Origin: Candidatus Zixiibacteriota bacterium
GTDB taxonomy: Bacteria; Zixibacteria; MSB-5A5; WJJR01
NCBI GenBank assembly: GCA_014729565.1
Contig: WJJR01000158.1
Location: 1-17,531, forward strand
Direction: 5' to 3'
Length of the DNA: 17,531 nt
Part shown: one piece after another, positions 1 through 7,572 of the stretch
Layout: the number at the start of each line of letters is the position of its first letter
Position numbering within the stretch: the stretch's first letter is position 1
Made by a program: the position numbers and the translations under genes
Notes under the pieces: model-generated
Told to the model about the DNA's origin: nothing
Seen by the model: only the letters and a program-made list of their open reading frames with translations
Databases searched by the model: none

Positions 1-109
1 ACTGCAAAGCCTTCAGGCGCGGAATCTGATTGAGCTGACGCGATCGACGATTGCGATCAAGGACCGTTCAAGGCTGATCCGTCTGGCAGGATCTCCCGAC
101 AGGACTTGA
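1..109 (+). CDS. 3' end of an unrecognised gene (partial)
   Basis: Reading from base 2, one frame stays open for 35 codons and stops at TGA 107-109. The visible tail contains NLIELTRSTIAIKDRSRLIR and is rich in Arg, Leu and Ile, consistent with a cytosolic helical C-terminus. I do not recognise the family and no start is in the window. It could also be a chance open frame, because a 36-codon run at this base composition is not decisive. No terminator-like hairpin follows it before the next gene's promoter region. Confidence 0.35.
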   Translation, partial: LQSLQARNLIELTRSTIAIKDRSRLIRLAGSPDRT

Positions 110-140
110 CGAATATCAATTCGCAAGATGACATCCGTCA

Positions 141-169
141 TTGGAAAATGATACAGATTGTATCATATT
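141..169 (+). promoter_or_regulatory. Possible promoter with embedded operator palindrome upstream of the cytochrome gene
   Basis: The 19-bp sequence ATGATACAGATTGTATCAT at 148-166 is a perfect 8-bp inverted repeat around a 3-bp centre (GAT). A loose sigma-70 pair frames it: TTGGAA (141-146) and CATATT (164-169), 17 bp apart. A dimeric repressor bound there would cover the promoter. The palindrome is directly visible. The promoter hexamers are weak and their use is inference. A second, imperfect dyad (ATGCCCCT / AGAGGCAT, 183-201) lies in the presumed leader. Confidence 0.45.
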
Positions 170-237
170 TCACATGAAGGGGATGCCCCTATCAGAGGCA
201 TTGTCCTATACTGCAATAAGTTACGTTCGGGGTCAAC

Positions 238-2607
238 ATGACAAAGAGAGTATTCTTCTTCGCGTTCGCGGCGTTGGTCATTGGCGTGTTCGGCGTTGTG
301 AATGCTGATCCGGTGCCGACCACTCTGGAGGACTTTTTCCTCCCGGGATCGCAACCCAATGAGTCCGGACAATTGCAAACCCCGGACAAGTGCGATAACT
401 GCCACGGCGATTACGATGTAAATGCTGAACCGGTGTTCAACTGGCGGGGCAGCATGATGGGGCAGGCGGCCCGCGATCCGCTGTTCTATGCCTGTATGGC
501 CATTGCGGAGCAGGATGCTCCCGGGAGCGGTGATCTGTGCATTCGCTGCCACTCGCCGGCGGGCTGGCTGGAAGGGCGGTCGGTGCCAACCGATGGTTCG
601 GCACTCAACGCCAACGACCGTGAGGGCGTTCAGTGCGATTTCTGCCACAAGATGGTCAAGCCGACACCGCTCGGCGTCAATCCGTATCCAGGCGATTCAA
701 TCTATACGGCTGACACGTATCCGCAGGATCAACTGTACCTGGCGACGATCGACTCCATACCGGGACATTCGGCGAATGGGATGTACGTGGCTGACGAGGA
801 CAACGGGAAGCGTGGACCGTACAGCGACGCCGATGCGAACCACCAGTTCTGGTACTCGCCGTTTCATCCCGATGCCAACCTATGCGGAACATGCCACGAT
901 GTGAGCAACCCGGTCTACACCGTCGACGCCAACGGTAAGTACCAGCCGAATACGTTCGATGAGCGCGCACCGGACTTCTCCCCACAGTCGATGTTTCCCA
1001 TTGAGCGGACGTTCAGCGAGTGGCTGATGAGCGACTACAATTCAGCCAGCGGGGTCTACGCTCCTCAATTCGGAGGCAATAAGGACTACGTGGCGAGTTG
1101 TCAGGATTGTCATATGCGCGACGTGACCGGCCAGGGATGCAATAAGAATCCGCCGGTTCGTGATGACTTGCCCTTGCATGATTTCACCGGTGGCAACACG
1201 ACGATACCACCGATGATCGCGCAGCAATATCCGGGTGAAATCGATCCGGTGGCTCTGGACTCCGGGATCGCGCGGGCCACATACATGCTTCAAAACGCCG
1301 CGACAATGGATCTCTCCGCAAGCGTCGAGAGCAGCAGTTACGAACTGTACGTCCGTGTGACCAATGAAACCGGCCACAAACTGCCGTCGGGGTATCCTGA
1401 GGGCCGGCGCATCTGGATCAACGTCAAAGCGTATGATACTTCCAATAATCTCATTTACGAGTCGGGGGCGTACGACTCGGCCACGGCCGTGCTGACGCAA
1501 GATGCCGATGTGAAGGTTTACGAAATCCATCCGGGGATTTCGCAGACGCTGTCCTCGGTGGTAAATTTCCCCCCGGGTGAGTCGTTTCATTTTGTGTTGA
1601 ATGACTCAATCTACTTCGACAATCGCATTCCGCCACGCGGCTTCACCAATGCCAACTTTGAGACGATTCAGTCACCACCGGTCGGGTATTCGTATGCAGA
1701 TGGCGAGTACTGGGATGATACGGAATACGACATTCCGGATTCGGCCGAGCGGGCGGAAGTGACCCTGTACTATCAGACGACATCGAAGGAGTATGTCGAG
1801 TTCCTTCGTGACGAAAATACCACGAATACGGCCGGACAGGACTTCTATGATCTGTGGGCTGCGTTTGGCAAGTCCGCTCCGGTGGCCATGGAAACCGATA
1901 CACTCTACTTCGGTGAACCTACCGATACTGATGGGGATGGAATTGTCGACGCCGAAGACAATTGTCCGAACGACTTCAACCCTGATCAGATTGACGATGA
2001 TAGTGACGGATATGGCGCCGCCTGCGATTGCAACGACGCCGATTCGACGATCAACCCGGAGACGGTGTGGTACGCCGATGCGGACGGGGACACCTACGGT
2101 GATCCGACTACGACATTGACGCAGTGCGAGATGCCGAGCGGGTATGTGCTGGACAGCACCGACTGCAACGACGCCGATTCGACGATCAATCCGGAGACGG
2201 TGTGGTATTATGATTTGGACGAAGATGGGTGGGGTGATCCTGACTCGACAGTGGTCCAGTGCGAGGGGGCCGACGGGTTCGTACGGCAACATCCGGACAA
2301 CTGCGTTGGCGTGTTCAATCCCGATCAGGCCGATTCCAACGGCGATGGGATCGGGGACGCTTGCGACACTGATTGCCTTTGTGCGTTCCAGGGAGATCTG
2401 GATGGAAATGGCGCACTGGACGCGATCGATTTGAATCTCATGATTGAGGTGCTTTTCTTCAATGGTTCTGATGTCTGTGATCCGACTTGTCCGAACTGCC
2501 GGAGTGATGTGACGTGTGATGACGTGTCTGATTCGACGGATCTGAACTATCTCATCACCGCCATCTTCTTCAACGGAGCGCCACCGTGTGATCCGTGTGC
2601 ACCGTAG
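238..2607 (+). CDS. Exported five-heme c-type cytochrome with MopE-like, TSP3-like and dockerin-like C-terminal modules
   Basis: This is a 789-residue secreted electron-transfer protein. A Sec signal peptide (hydrophobic residues 5-20) probably ends at VNA|DP after residue 23. Five CXXCH heme-attachment motifs lie at 52-56, 101-105, 133-137, 216-220 and 288-292. The segment around 378-391 (TGHKLPSGYPEGRR) is the conserved stretch found downstream of the hemes in cytochrome c554-like multiheme proteins. The C-terminal third changes character: a TSP3-like Ca loop at 563-577 (DTDGDGIVDAEDNCP), two MopE-like putative metal-binding repeats (597-640 and 642-680), another TSP3-like loop at 686-710, then a dockerin-like tail (718-789) with two helix-loop units ending in FFNG. 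The ATG at 238 is chosen because the signal peptide starts there. Redox partner and substrate cannot be read from the sequence. The heme part is secure. The tail is more likely a Ca-binding stalk or surface anchor than a cellulosomal dockerin. Confidence 0.88.
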   Translation: MTKRVFFFAFAALVIGVFGVVNADPVPTTLEDFFLPGSQPNESGQLQTPDKCDNCHGDYDVNAEPVFNWRGSMMGQAARDPLFYACMAIAEQDAPGSGDLCIRCHSPAGWLEGRSVPTDGSALNANDREGVQCDFCHKMVKPTPLGVNPYPGDSIYTADTYPQDQLYLATIDSIPGHSANGMYVADEDNGKRGPYSDADANHQFWYSPFHPDANLCGTCHDVSNPVYTVDANGKYQPNTFDERAPDFSPQSMFPIERTFSEWLMSDYNSASGVYAPQFGGNKDYVASCQDCHMRDVTGQGCNKNPPVRDDLPLHDFTGGNTTIPPMIAQQYPGEIDPVALDSGIARATYMLQNAATMDLSASVESSSYELYVRVTNETGHKLPSGYPEGRRIWINVKAYDTSNNLIYESGAYDSATAVLTQDADVKVYEIHPGISQTLSSVVNFPPGESFHFVLNDSIYFDNRIPPRGFTNANFETIQSPPVGYSYADGEYWDDTEYDIPDSAERAEVTLYYQTTSKEYVEFLRDENTTNTAGQDFYDLWAAFGKSAPVAMETDTLYFGEPTDTDGDGIVDAEDNCPNDFNPDQIDDDSDGYGAACDCNDADSTINPETVWYADADGDTYGDPTTTLTQCEMPSGYVLDSTDCNDADSTINPETVWYYDLDEDGWGDPDSTVVQCEGADGFVRQHPDNCVGVFNPDQADSNGDGIGDACDTDCLCAFQGDLDGNGALDAIDLNLMIEVLFFNGSDVCDPTCPNCRSDVTCDDVSDSTDLNYLITAIFFNGAPPCDPCAP
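2026..2207 (+). repeat. Two 47-bp near-identical direct repeats, 135 bp apart, inside the cytochrome gene
   Basis: Bases 2026-2072 and 2161-2207 match at 45 of 47 positions and encode the same peptide, DCNDADSTINPETVWY. The offset is exactly 45 codons, so the pair marks two copies of one protein module. The sequence between the identical blocks is much more diverged than the blocks themselves. Confidence 0.9.
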
Positions 2608-2635
2608 AACACAGACCGCTTGACGTTATCAAGAG

Positions 2636-2677
2636 GCCGGGGACAGATAGCAACCATGTCCCCGGCTGTTTGTTTCC
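2636..2677 (+). terminator. Rho-independent-like terminator after the cytochrome gene
   Basis: A perfect 10-bp stem, GCCGGGGACA (2636-2645) with TGTCCCCGGC (2657-2666), encloses an 11-nt loop. It is followed by the T-rich stretch TGTTTGTTT. It lies 28 bp after the cytochrome stop codon, ends that transcription unit, and separates it from the adenosyltransferase gene. Confidence 0.8.
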
Positions 2678-2761
2678 TGACTCTTCCTCGGGGACACCGT
2701 TCCAGCAGAATGCGTCTGAAATCACTTGAATTTGCGGTGTGACCGCCGATCTTCTCTGCCC

Positions 2762-3322
2762 ATGAGTGAGATTGAAGCGCCCAGGATTCAAGTTCGCAAT
2801 GGACTGGTGATCTGCTACACCGGTGACGGTAAAGGCAAAACGACCGCAGCACTTGGACTGTGTGTGCGCGCGGCCGGGTATCATCTGCGAACGTTGATTT
2901 GCCAATTCATCAAAGGATCGTGGCATTACGGTGAACTCGACGGCATCAAGCGATTGGCTCCCTATGTTGAATTGCAGCAGAAGGGGGAAGGGTTTGTCGG
3001 CATCGTCGACGACAAGAAGCCCCGCGACGTCCACCGTGACGCGGCATTGAGGGCCCTGGCCGATGTCCGGGCCGATCTGGCCTCCGGTACCTGGCAGATT
3101 GTGATTCTCGATGAGATCTTTGTCGGGTGTCAGTTGGGCTTTCTCACGGCCGATGACTTGCTGGGGCTGATGCGGGACAAACCCGCGAATGTTCACCTCG
3201 TCATGACCGGCCGCGGTGCTCCGCAAGAGGTTCTTGAAGCCGCCGATTTGGTGACCGAAATGCGCGAGATTAAGCATCCATTTCAGCAGGGCCAACTGGC
3301 GCAAAAGGGCATCGATTTCTGA
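2762..3322 (+). CDS. cobO: Corrinoid (cob(I)alamin) adenosyltransferase, CobO/BtuR family
   Basis: This cytosolic enzyme transfers the 5'-deoxyadenosyl group of ATP to the cobalt of reduced corrinoids, making adenosylcobamides in B12 synthesis or salvage. The 186-residue product has the family P-loop TGDGKGKTT (20-28), a Walker B-like VILDE (114-118), the MTGRGAP segment (148-154) and the typical end ADLVTEMREIKHPFQQGQLA followed by QKGIDF. Length is normal for CobO. The ATG at 2762 is preferred because the conserved core starts soon after it. An in-frame TTG at 2726 would add 12 residues without conservation, and neither has a clear Shine-Dalgarno. No other cobalamin gene is adjacent and no B12 riboswitch is visible upstream, so it stands alone. 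This suggests salvage as readily as de novo synthesis. Confidence 0.95.
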   Translation: MSEIEAPRIQVRNGLVICYTGDGKGKTTAALGLCVRAAGYHLRTLICQFIKGSWHYGELDGIKRLAPYVELQQKGEGFVGIVDDKKPRDVHRDAALRALADVRADLASGTWQIVILDEIFVGCQLGFLTADDLLGLMRDKPANVHLVMTGRGAPQEVLEAADLVTEMREIKHPFQQGQLAQKGIDF

Positions 3323-3464
3323 ACAGCAGTGAGTGAATTTTGCACTCCAGTGCATTCCGTTGCAGTCCTTTGATCGAACCCAACGGATAATGTTGCCGGT
3401 TTGACAAGAACATCCATCCCGCGCCGTGGACGGTATTGGCCGGTGCGCCGATAACTTCCATGAC

Positions 3465-5018
3465 ATGGTGGATGACTCTACGTTCGGCGCTGATGAGGCC
3501 CTTCGGCCTACCGCCCTAATCGTTGATGACGAGTCGTCGGTGTGTGAGTTAATCGCCGACTGGCTCCACATGCAGTGCGGCGTACAACCGCTGATGGCCA
3601 ATTCCGTCGCCGAGGCGGAAACGGTGCTGTCTCAGCGGCCGATCACGCTGTTGATCGTCGATCTTGTGCTGGACACCGAGAGCGGCGTGGACGTTATCCG
3701 GCTCGCCAACAGCCTCCAGCCCAATGCGATTGTTATCCTGATCACGGCCTACCCGACCGTCGAAACGGCGGTCACCGCATTGCAGTCCGGCGTATATGAC
3801 TACCTCGTCAAACCATTCAAGATGGATCTGTTGTCCGCTACCGTACGGCGTGCGCTGGAGAAGAACCGGCTGCGCGGCGAGAACATGCACCTGCGGGAAC
3901 AGGTCGCCATCACCGAACTGATGCGTGCGGCAGGCTCATCGCTCCAGCTCGATCAGATCTTAAGAATGGTTATTGAGACGGTGCGTCGTGAGTTCAGTGG
4001 TGCTGCCACGTCGATTCTGTTGCGTTCCGGATGGTCCGATGAGTTGGAACTGAAAGCAATTGACGGTGCCCCAACAGTTCTGACGTCATCGCCGCTGAAA
4101 GACTTCCTCCATGGGCGTACACCGGCAACACAGTCGGCACTGGTGACCGGCACGCCGGTCGTACTGGGCGGACAGCAGACTGAGCTGTTCAGCGCCGATG
4201 AATGCCGACACGATCTCATCAGCCAGCCGCTGATTGCCAAGGGACGATGCATCGGTGTGTTGAATATCGTGCGCAAGGCGACCGCCGGACCGTGCACCGA
4301 CGGTACCACACGGTCGATCGAGATGGCCGCTGCTCAGGCCGCGCAATCGATCGAGAATTCACGCCTTTACAGCGACCTTTATCACAGCTATATGGATACG
4401 GTATCGGCCCTCGCCAATGCGATTGAGTTCCGCGATCCCTACACACGTGGCCATACCGACCGTGTCAAGATGCTCGCACAATCAATCGCTCGCGAGATGG
4501 GTTGGGGTGTTGAGTTGATGTTCGATTTGTGGATCGGTTGCACACTGCACGACATCGGCAAGATCGGTGTCCCTGACAGCATCCTCAACAAGCCGGGTCC
4601 GCTGACCGACGGCGAGCGCCGGCATATGCGACGCCACACGGAGATCGGCGTGCAAATGGTGCAGGGTGTCCCGTTTCTGCGTCCGGCGATGCCGTACATC
4701 TACTACCACCATGAGCGATTCGACGGCGCCGGATATCCCACCGGGCTCGGGGGGCGCGAGATTCCCATCGAGGGCCGGCTCCTGTCGGTGGTGGACTCCT
4801 TTGACGCGGTCACATCGGATCGTCCCTACCGTAAGGGATGCACGATTGGTGAGGCGCAAGCGGAGCTGCAACGGTGCGCCGGTAGCCAATTCGATCCCGA
4901 AATCGTCGATGTCTTTCTGGAACTGATTGCGTCGGGCGGCATTTCACTGGCGCCGGAACCGTCGATCAACACTCCCGCGCTGATGAAACGCGACCAGATA
5001 CCATCACTGCATACTTAG
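3465..5018 (+). CDS. Response regulator with REC-GAF-HD-GYP domains; probable c-di-GMP phosphodiesterase
   Basis: This is a 517-residue cytosolic signalling protein. The N-terminal receiver domain (about 16-130) has the acidic pair D21/D22, phospho-acceptor D66 in LLIVDLVLD, T94 in ITAYPT and K116 in YLVKPF. A GAF-like region follows (about 155-300, with QPLIAKGRCIGVLNI). The C-terminal HD-GYP domain (about 310-490) has all signature groups: GHTDRV, LHDIGKIG, HHERFDGAGYPTG and SFDAVTSDRPYR. Intact catalytic motifs predict hydrolysis of cyclic di-GMP gated by phosphorylation and perhaps by a GAF ligand. ATG 3465 is chosen. An in-frame GTG at 3426 would add 13 unconserved residues, and no ribosome site decides between them. 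No histidine kinase is adjacent, so the partner kinase is encoded elsewhere. Confidence 0.92.
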   Translation: MVDDSTFGADEALRPTALIVDDESSVCELIADWLHMQCGVQPLMANSVAEAETVLSQRPITLLIVDLVLDTESGVDVIRLANSLQPNAIVILITAYPTVETAVTALQSGVYDYLVKPFKMDLLSATVRRALEKNRLRGENMHLREQVAITELMRAAGSSLQLDQILRMVIETVRREFSGAATSILLRSGWSDELELKAIDGAPTVLTSSPLKDFLHGRTPATQSALVTGTPVVLGGQQTELFSADECRHDLISQPLIAKGRCIGVLNIVRKATAGPCTDGTTRSIEMAAAQAAQSIENSRLYSDLYHSYMDTVSALANAIEFRDPYTRGHTDRVKMLAQSIAREMGWGVELMFDLWIGCTLHDIGKIGVPDSILNKPGPLTDGERRHMRRHTEIGVQMVQGVPFLRPAMPYIYYHHERFDGAGYPTGLGGREIPIEGRLLSVVDSFDAVTSDRPYRKGCTIGEAQAELQRCAGSQFDPEIVDVFLELIASGGISLAPEPSINTPALMKRDQIPSLHT

Positions 5019-5391
5019 ACATAGACGATCAGCAGAGTCCCTGCCGATACCACGAACATCGTAAGTACGGGGTGCCCCACCCGAACCAGTCACCGACAAC
5101 GTCGGTGACTGGTTCGGCCGGGTTCGCCACCGGAAACTGCAAAAGCGTGAAAACGGTTGGGAGCAGTTGCGTGCGTCCCGTTACGCCCGGCCAAAGGGTC
5201 TGTTGAAAACGCGATCAGACAGGATCCCTCGACAAGCTCGTGACAGGGGGAGAGGGAGCCCAACGTAGGGGCGCACACCAGTACTCATGATGAGTGTCAT
5301 CATCCCGTTCCTCGAAAGGGTTGCCAGCACCGGTGTGAGTGTGTTCCTTGTTTGTCTGGGTGACGATGATCGCCCGTAGATGTGCTTTGCC
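5019..5391. other. 373-bp noncoding gap with palindrome and repeat-like debris
   Basis: No convincing gene lies here. The small open frames on the minus strand show no recognisable domain. Besides the palindrome at 5081-5117, the stretch around 5225-5250 contains CCCTCGACAAGCTCG, close to the CTTCGACAAGCTC-type motif seen scattered between genes in many environmental bacterial genomes. It is followed by a G-rich run and CAACGTAGGGGCGCAC. These look like remnants of dispersed intergenic repeats. No clear promoter for the following gene was found. Confidence 0.5.
5081..5117. repeat. Perfect 17-bp inverted repeat with a 3-nt loop
   Basis: CCGAACCAGTCACCGAC (5081-5097) and its exact reverse complement (5101-5117) are separated by AAC. 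The stem would be very stable in RNA or single-stranded DNA. It lies 62 bp after the HD-GYP gene and could stop transcription there. However, no T-tract follows on either strand, so it may instead be a REP- or MITE-like palindromic unit. Confidence 0.85.
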
Positions 5392-7293
5392 ATGACGAAA
5401 CAGAAGAAAGCTCAGAAGCCAGTCAAACGGCAACAGCCGACACGACGCAAAAGCAGGACGAGCGAACGTGTGGTGGTGTCGGCGGTGGTGTTCGTCGCTG
5501 CACTCGTCGTCGCAATGGGCTTCTTTGTTTATCAGGCGCAGGAGCTGTCGTTTACCCAGGACGACGCTTACATCTCGTATCGCTACGCGCAAAACGCCAT
5601 TGACGGTCACGGGCTTGTCTTTAACGAAGGTGAGCGTGTCGAGGGGTACACGAATTTCTTCTGGGTGATTTTGCTGATTGCCGGTCGATCACTGGGGTTT
5701 GAATTTGACACCATCTCGAAGACGCTCGGCGTCGGGGCGGCACTGGCCCTGATTCTGCTCACGGGTCTTTGGATTCGGGCGATGTGGCGGCGCCTGGGGT
5801 GGGGTAATGGTGATTACCCAGCGGCGGGGGCTGTCCTGCTATTGGCGGCCAATGGGTCGATGGTCTACTGGGCCGTCTCCGGCCTGGAGACGTTGTGGTT
5901 CACGTTGTTTATCACATTAGGTGTCTGGGCCTGGATTCGCCGTTCGTGGCTGGTCGCGCCGGCGTTGGCGGTCGCGAGCCTGACCCGTCCCGAGGGTGTG
6001 TTCATTTGGGGGCTGCTGGTTCTTGCCGAGGCGTTCATTGGGGATGGATGGAAGCGGGCGGCGACACTGGCCGGCACGGCGGTGCTTCTGCTCGCACCGT
6101 TTGCGGTGTTCAAAGTGGCCTACTACGGCTCGCTCTTCCCGAACCCGTTCTATGCGAAGACCGGGTTCTCCCTCGAGTACCTGCTCAGCGGGCTCGACTA
6201 CACCTGGACCTACATGTTTCAGTTTGCCGGCTACGGCGTGGTCGTCCTGTTGGTGATCGCCGGGGCTTTCGTCCTGCCCGGCCGGTGGCGGGCAATTCCT
6301 CTCATCTGGCTGGCTTACGCAATCTACATCACGGTGATCGGCGGCGACGTTCTCAAGGTGCACCGATTTTATGTGCCGATTACGGCGTTTCTGGTGGTGA
6401 GTGTGGCGGCGACGCTGTACTGGCTGATCCGTCGCTTCCAGCCACGCGTGGCGTCGCCTGCCGCGATGGCGCTCCTGCTGATCCTGGGTGTGTCGTGGTA
6501 TTTTGTGCCCAAAGAATCGGTTGAGTACTTCCGTGGGATGGAGCGGGGACTCATCGAGAAGATGACCGTGATCGCTGAGAAGCTGAAGCGGTACGATGAC
6601 AGCGACTTCTCTTTGGCCGTGTCGACCATTGGCAAGATCTCCTACGACCTGATGGGCCACCGCGTGATTGACATGCTGGGGTTGACTGACAGCACCATCG
6701 CGCGTCACCCGGAGCACATCGCCGGCAATGTGTCGAGCTGGCGAGAGCGGAAGTTCAACTCCACGTATCTGCTGGAGCAGGAGCCGACCTATATCTTATT
6801 CAGCACGGGGCATAAACCATCGGCCCCGGCGGAACGGGCCCTCATTCTGCACAAGGATTTCCGCCGGAACTACTACACGACGATCTATCCGTCCGACCGG
6901 ATCAAACGCAATCTGGCAGTGCATGTGTTCAAAGGGGGCTACACGGGCCCCGATAGCGTCTGGCAGGACATCGAGTGGGTCCAGGACATCAACCAGGCCT
7001 GGAATCTCACCATCAGGCAAGCCCGAGACTCGGCCATCGCGATTATGAAGGAGGTCAAGGCCGAGGGGCCGGGCGACTACGCCATGCCGGACTACTTCAT
7101 CGCCGACCAGTTATACCGTCTGGGAGAGTACTACGACGCCCTGGCGTATACCGACTCGGCCCTGGCGATCGACTCGCTGGCCATTACCGCCTGGCAGACT
7201 CGGGGGATGATCCATCAAATGCTCCGGGACACCACGGCCCTGATGATCGATGTGGAGTACATCCAGCGGTATGCCCCTCAGCTACTTGAGTGA
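5392..7293 (+). CDS. Multi-pass membrane glycosyltransferase of GT-C type (AftB-like family) with C-terminal TPR-like tail
   Basis: This 633-residue integral inner-membrane protein has roughly ten hydrophobic spans. After a basic N-terminus and a first span (about 27-48) comes QDDAYISYRYAQN (56-68) with the adjacent acidic pair typical of the first extracytoplasmic loop of polyprenyl-phosphate-sugar-dependent GT-C enzymes. HGLVFNEGERVEGYTNF, TRPEG (about 198), LFPNPFYAK (about 250) and GGDVLKVHRFYVP (about 318) follow the pattern of the family that includes mycobacterial arabinofuranosyltransferase AftB. The donor and acceptor sugars are unknown. The soluble C-terminus (about 410-633) ends in a TPR-like helical stretch (LGEYYDALAYTDSALAIDSL). 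ATG 5392 gives the basic start MTKQKK. An in-frame ATG at 5380 is equally possible. Neither has a good ribosome site. No other glycan genes are adjacent. Confidence 0.75.
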   Translation: MTKQKKAQKPVKRQQPTRRKSRTSERVVVSAVVFVAALVVAMGFFVYQAQELSFTQDDAYISYRYAQNAIDGHGLVFNEGERVEGYTNFFWVILLIAGRSLGFEFDTISKTLGVGAALALILLTGLWIRAMWRRLGWGNGDYPAAGAVLLLAANGSMVYWAVSGLETLWFTLFITLGVWAWIRRSWLVAPALAVASLTRPEGVFIWGLLVLAEAFIGDGWKRAATLAGTAVLLLAPFAVFKVAYYGSLFPNPFYAKTGFSLEYLLSGLDYTWTYMFQFAGYGVVVLLVIAGAFVLPGRWRAIPLIWLAYAIYITVIGGDVLKVHRFYVPITAFLVVSVAATLYWLIRRFQPRVASPAAMALLLILGVSWYFVPKESVEYFRGMERGLIEKMTVIAEKLKRYDDSDFSLAVSTIGKISYDLMGHRVIDMLGLTDSTIARHPEHIAGNVSSWRERKFNSTYLLEQEPTYILFSTGHKPSAPAERALILHKDFRRNYYTTIYPSDRIKRNLAVHVFKGGYTGPDSVWQDIEWVQDINQAWNLTIRQARDSAIAIMKEVKAEGPGDYAMPDYFIADQLYRLGEYYDALAYTDSALAIDSLAITAWQTRGMIHQMLRDTTALMIDVEYIQRYAPQLLE

Positions 7294-7319
7294 GGATTGC
7301 GGAAACCGCTGAAATCCAG

Positions 7320-7348
7320 TTGACTCCGGGCGATCTCGCCGATATACA
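7320..7348 (+). promoter_or_regulatory. Sigma-70 type promoter of tRNA-Gly
   Basis: TTGACT (7320-7325) and TATACA (7343-7348) are separated by exactly 17 bp, close to consensus at both boxes. Initiation about 7 nt downstream would place the transcript start some 8 nt before the mature tRNA 5' end. Confidence 0.75.
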
Positions 7349-7362
7349 TAGTGCGGCTTGAG

Positions 7363-7439
7363 GCGGGAATAGCTCAGCTGGCTAGAGCACCACCTTGCCA
7401 AGGTGGATGTCGCGGGTTCGAATCCCGTTTCCCGCTCCA
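7363..7439 (+). tRNA. tRNA-Gly (anticodon GCC)
   Basis: The cloverleaf is complete. Acceptor stem GCGGGAA pairs perfectly with TTCCCGC. The D arm is GCTC..GAGC. The anticodon stem CCACC/GGTGG carries loop TTGCCAA, giving anticodon GCC. The T arm contains GTTCGAATCC. The discriminator is T (7436) and the 3' CCA (7437-7439) is encoded in the DNA. It reads glycine codons GGC and GGU. Confidence 0.97.
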
Positions 7440-7442
7440 TAA

Positions 7443-7481
7443 CCGCAGCGAGGCCCCGGTGGCTTTCGAGGCGGCTTTTTT
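7443..7481 (+). terminator. Terminator after tRNA-Gly
   Basis: An interrupted stem starts 4 nt after the tRNA. CCGC (7443-7446) pairs with GCGG (7471-7474), and inside it CGAG-GCC pairs with GGC-T-TTCG around the loop CCGGT, with one bulge and one wobble. It is followed by C and six T residues. The pairing was worked out by hand. Confidence 0.6.
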
Positions 7482-7572
7482 ATTGGGACGCAATCAGCCC
7501 ACGAGGGGGTTGATTTCCGCCCCGAGAGACGTAATTTGAGTATAGCTCGGTTCTGATGAACCGATTCTGCAC

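Noticed and set aside
2678..2761. Possible cobalamin riboswitch before cobO
   Set aside because: Only 84 bp separate the preceding terminator from the ATG, too short for the aptamer, and no B12-box sequence is present.
2570..3601. 343-codon open frame on the minus strand across the cobO gene
   Set aside because: The plus strand encodes a clear corrinoid adenosyltransferase with all motifs. The antisense product has no recognisable domain and crosses the terminator, cobO and the start of the next gene, which fits a shadow frame.
5081..5117. Standard intrinsic terminator of the HD-GYP gene
   Set aside because: The stem is strong but no T-tract follows on either strand, so it is listed as an inverted repeat with termination only as a possibility.
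5917..6717. 266-codon antisense frame inside the glycosyltransferase gene
   Set aside because: The product is rich in His, Arg and Gln as expected from the reverse of a membrane-protein gene, and shows no family motif.
7351..7539. Short plus-strand open frame over the tRNA-Gly
   Set aside because: It is read through a complete tRNA and its terminator and encodes nothing recognisable.
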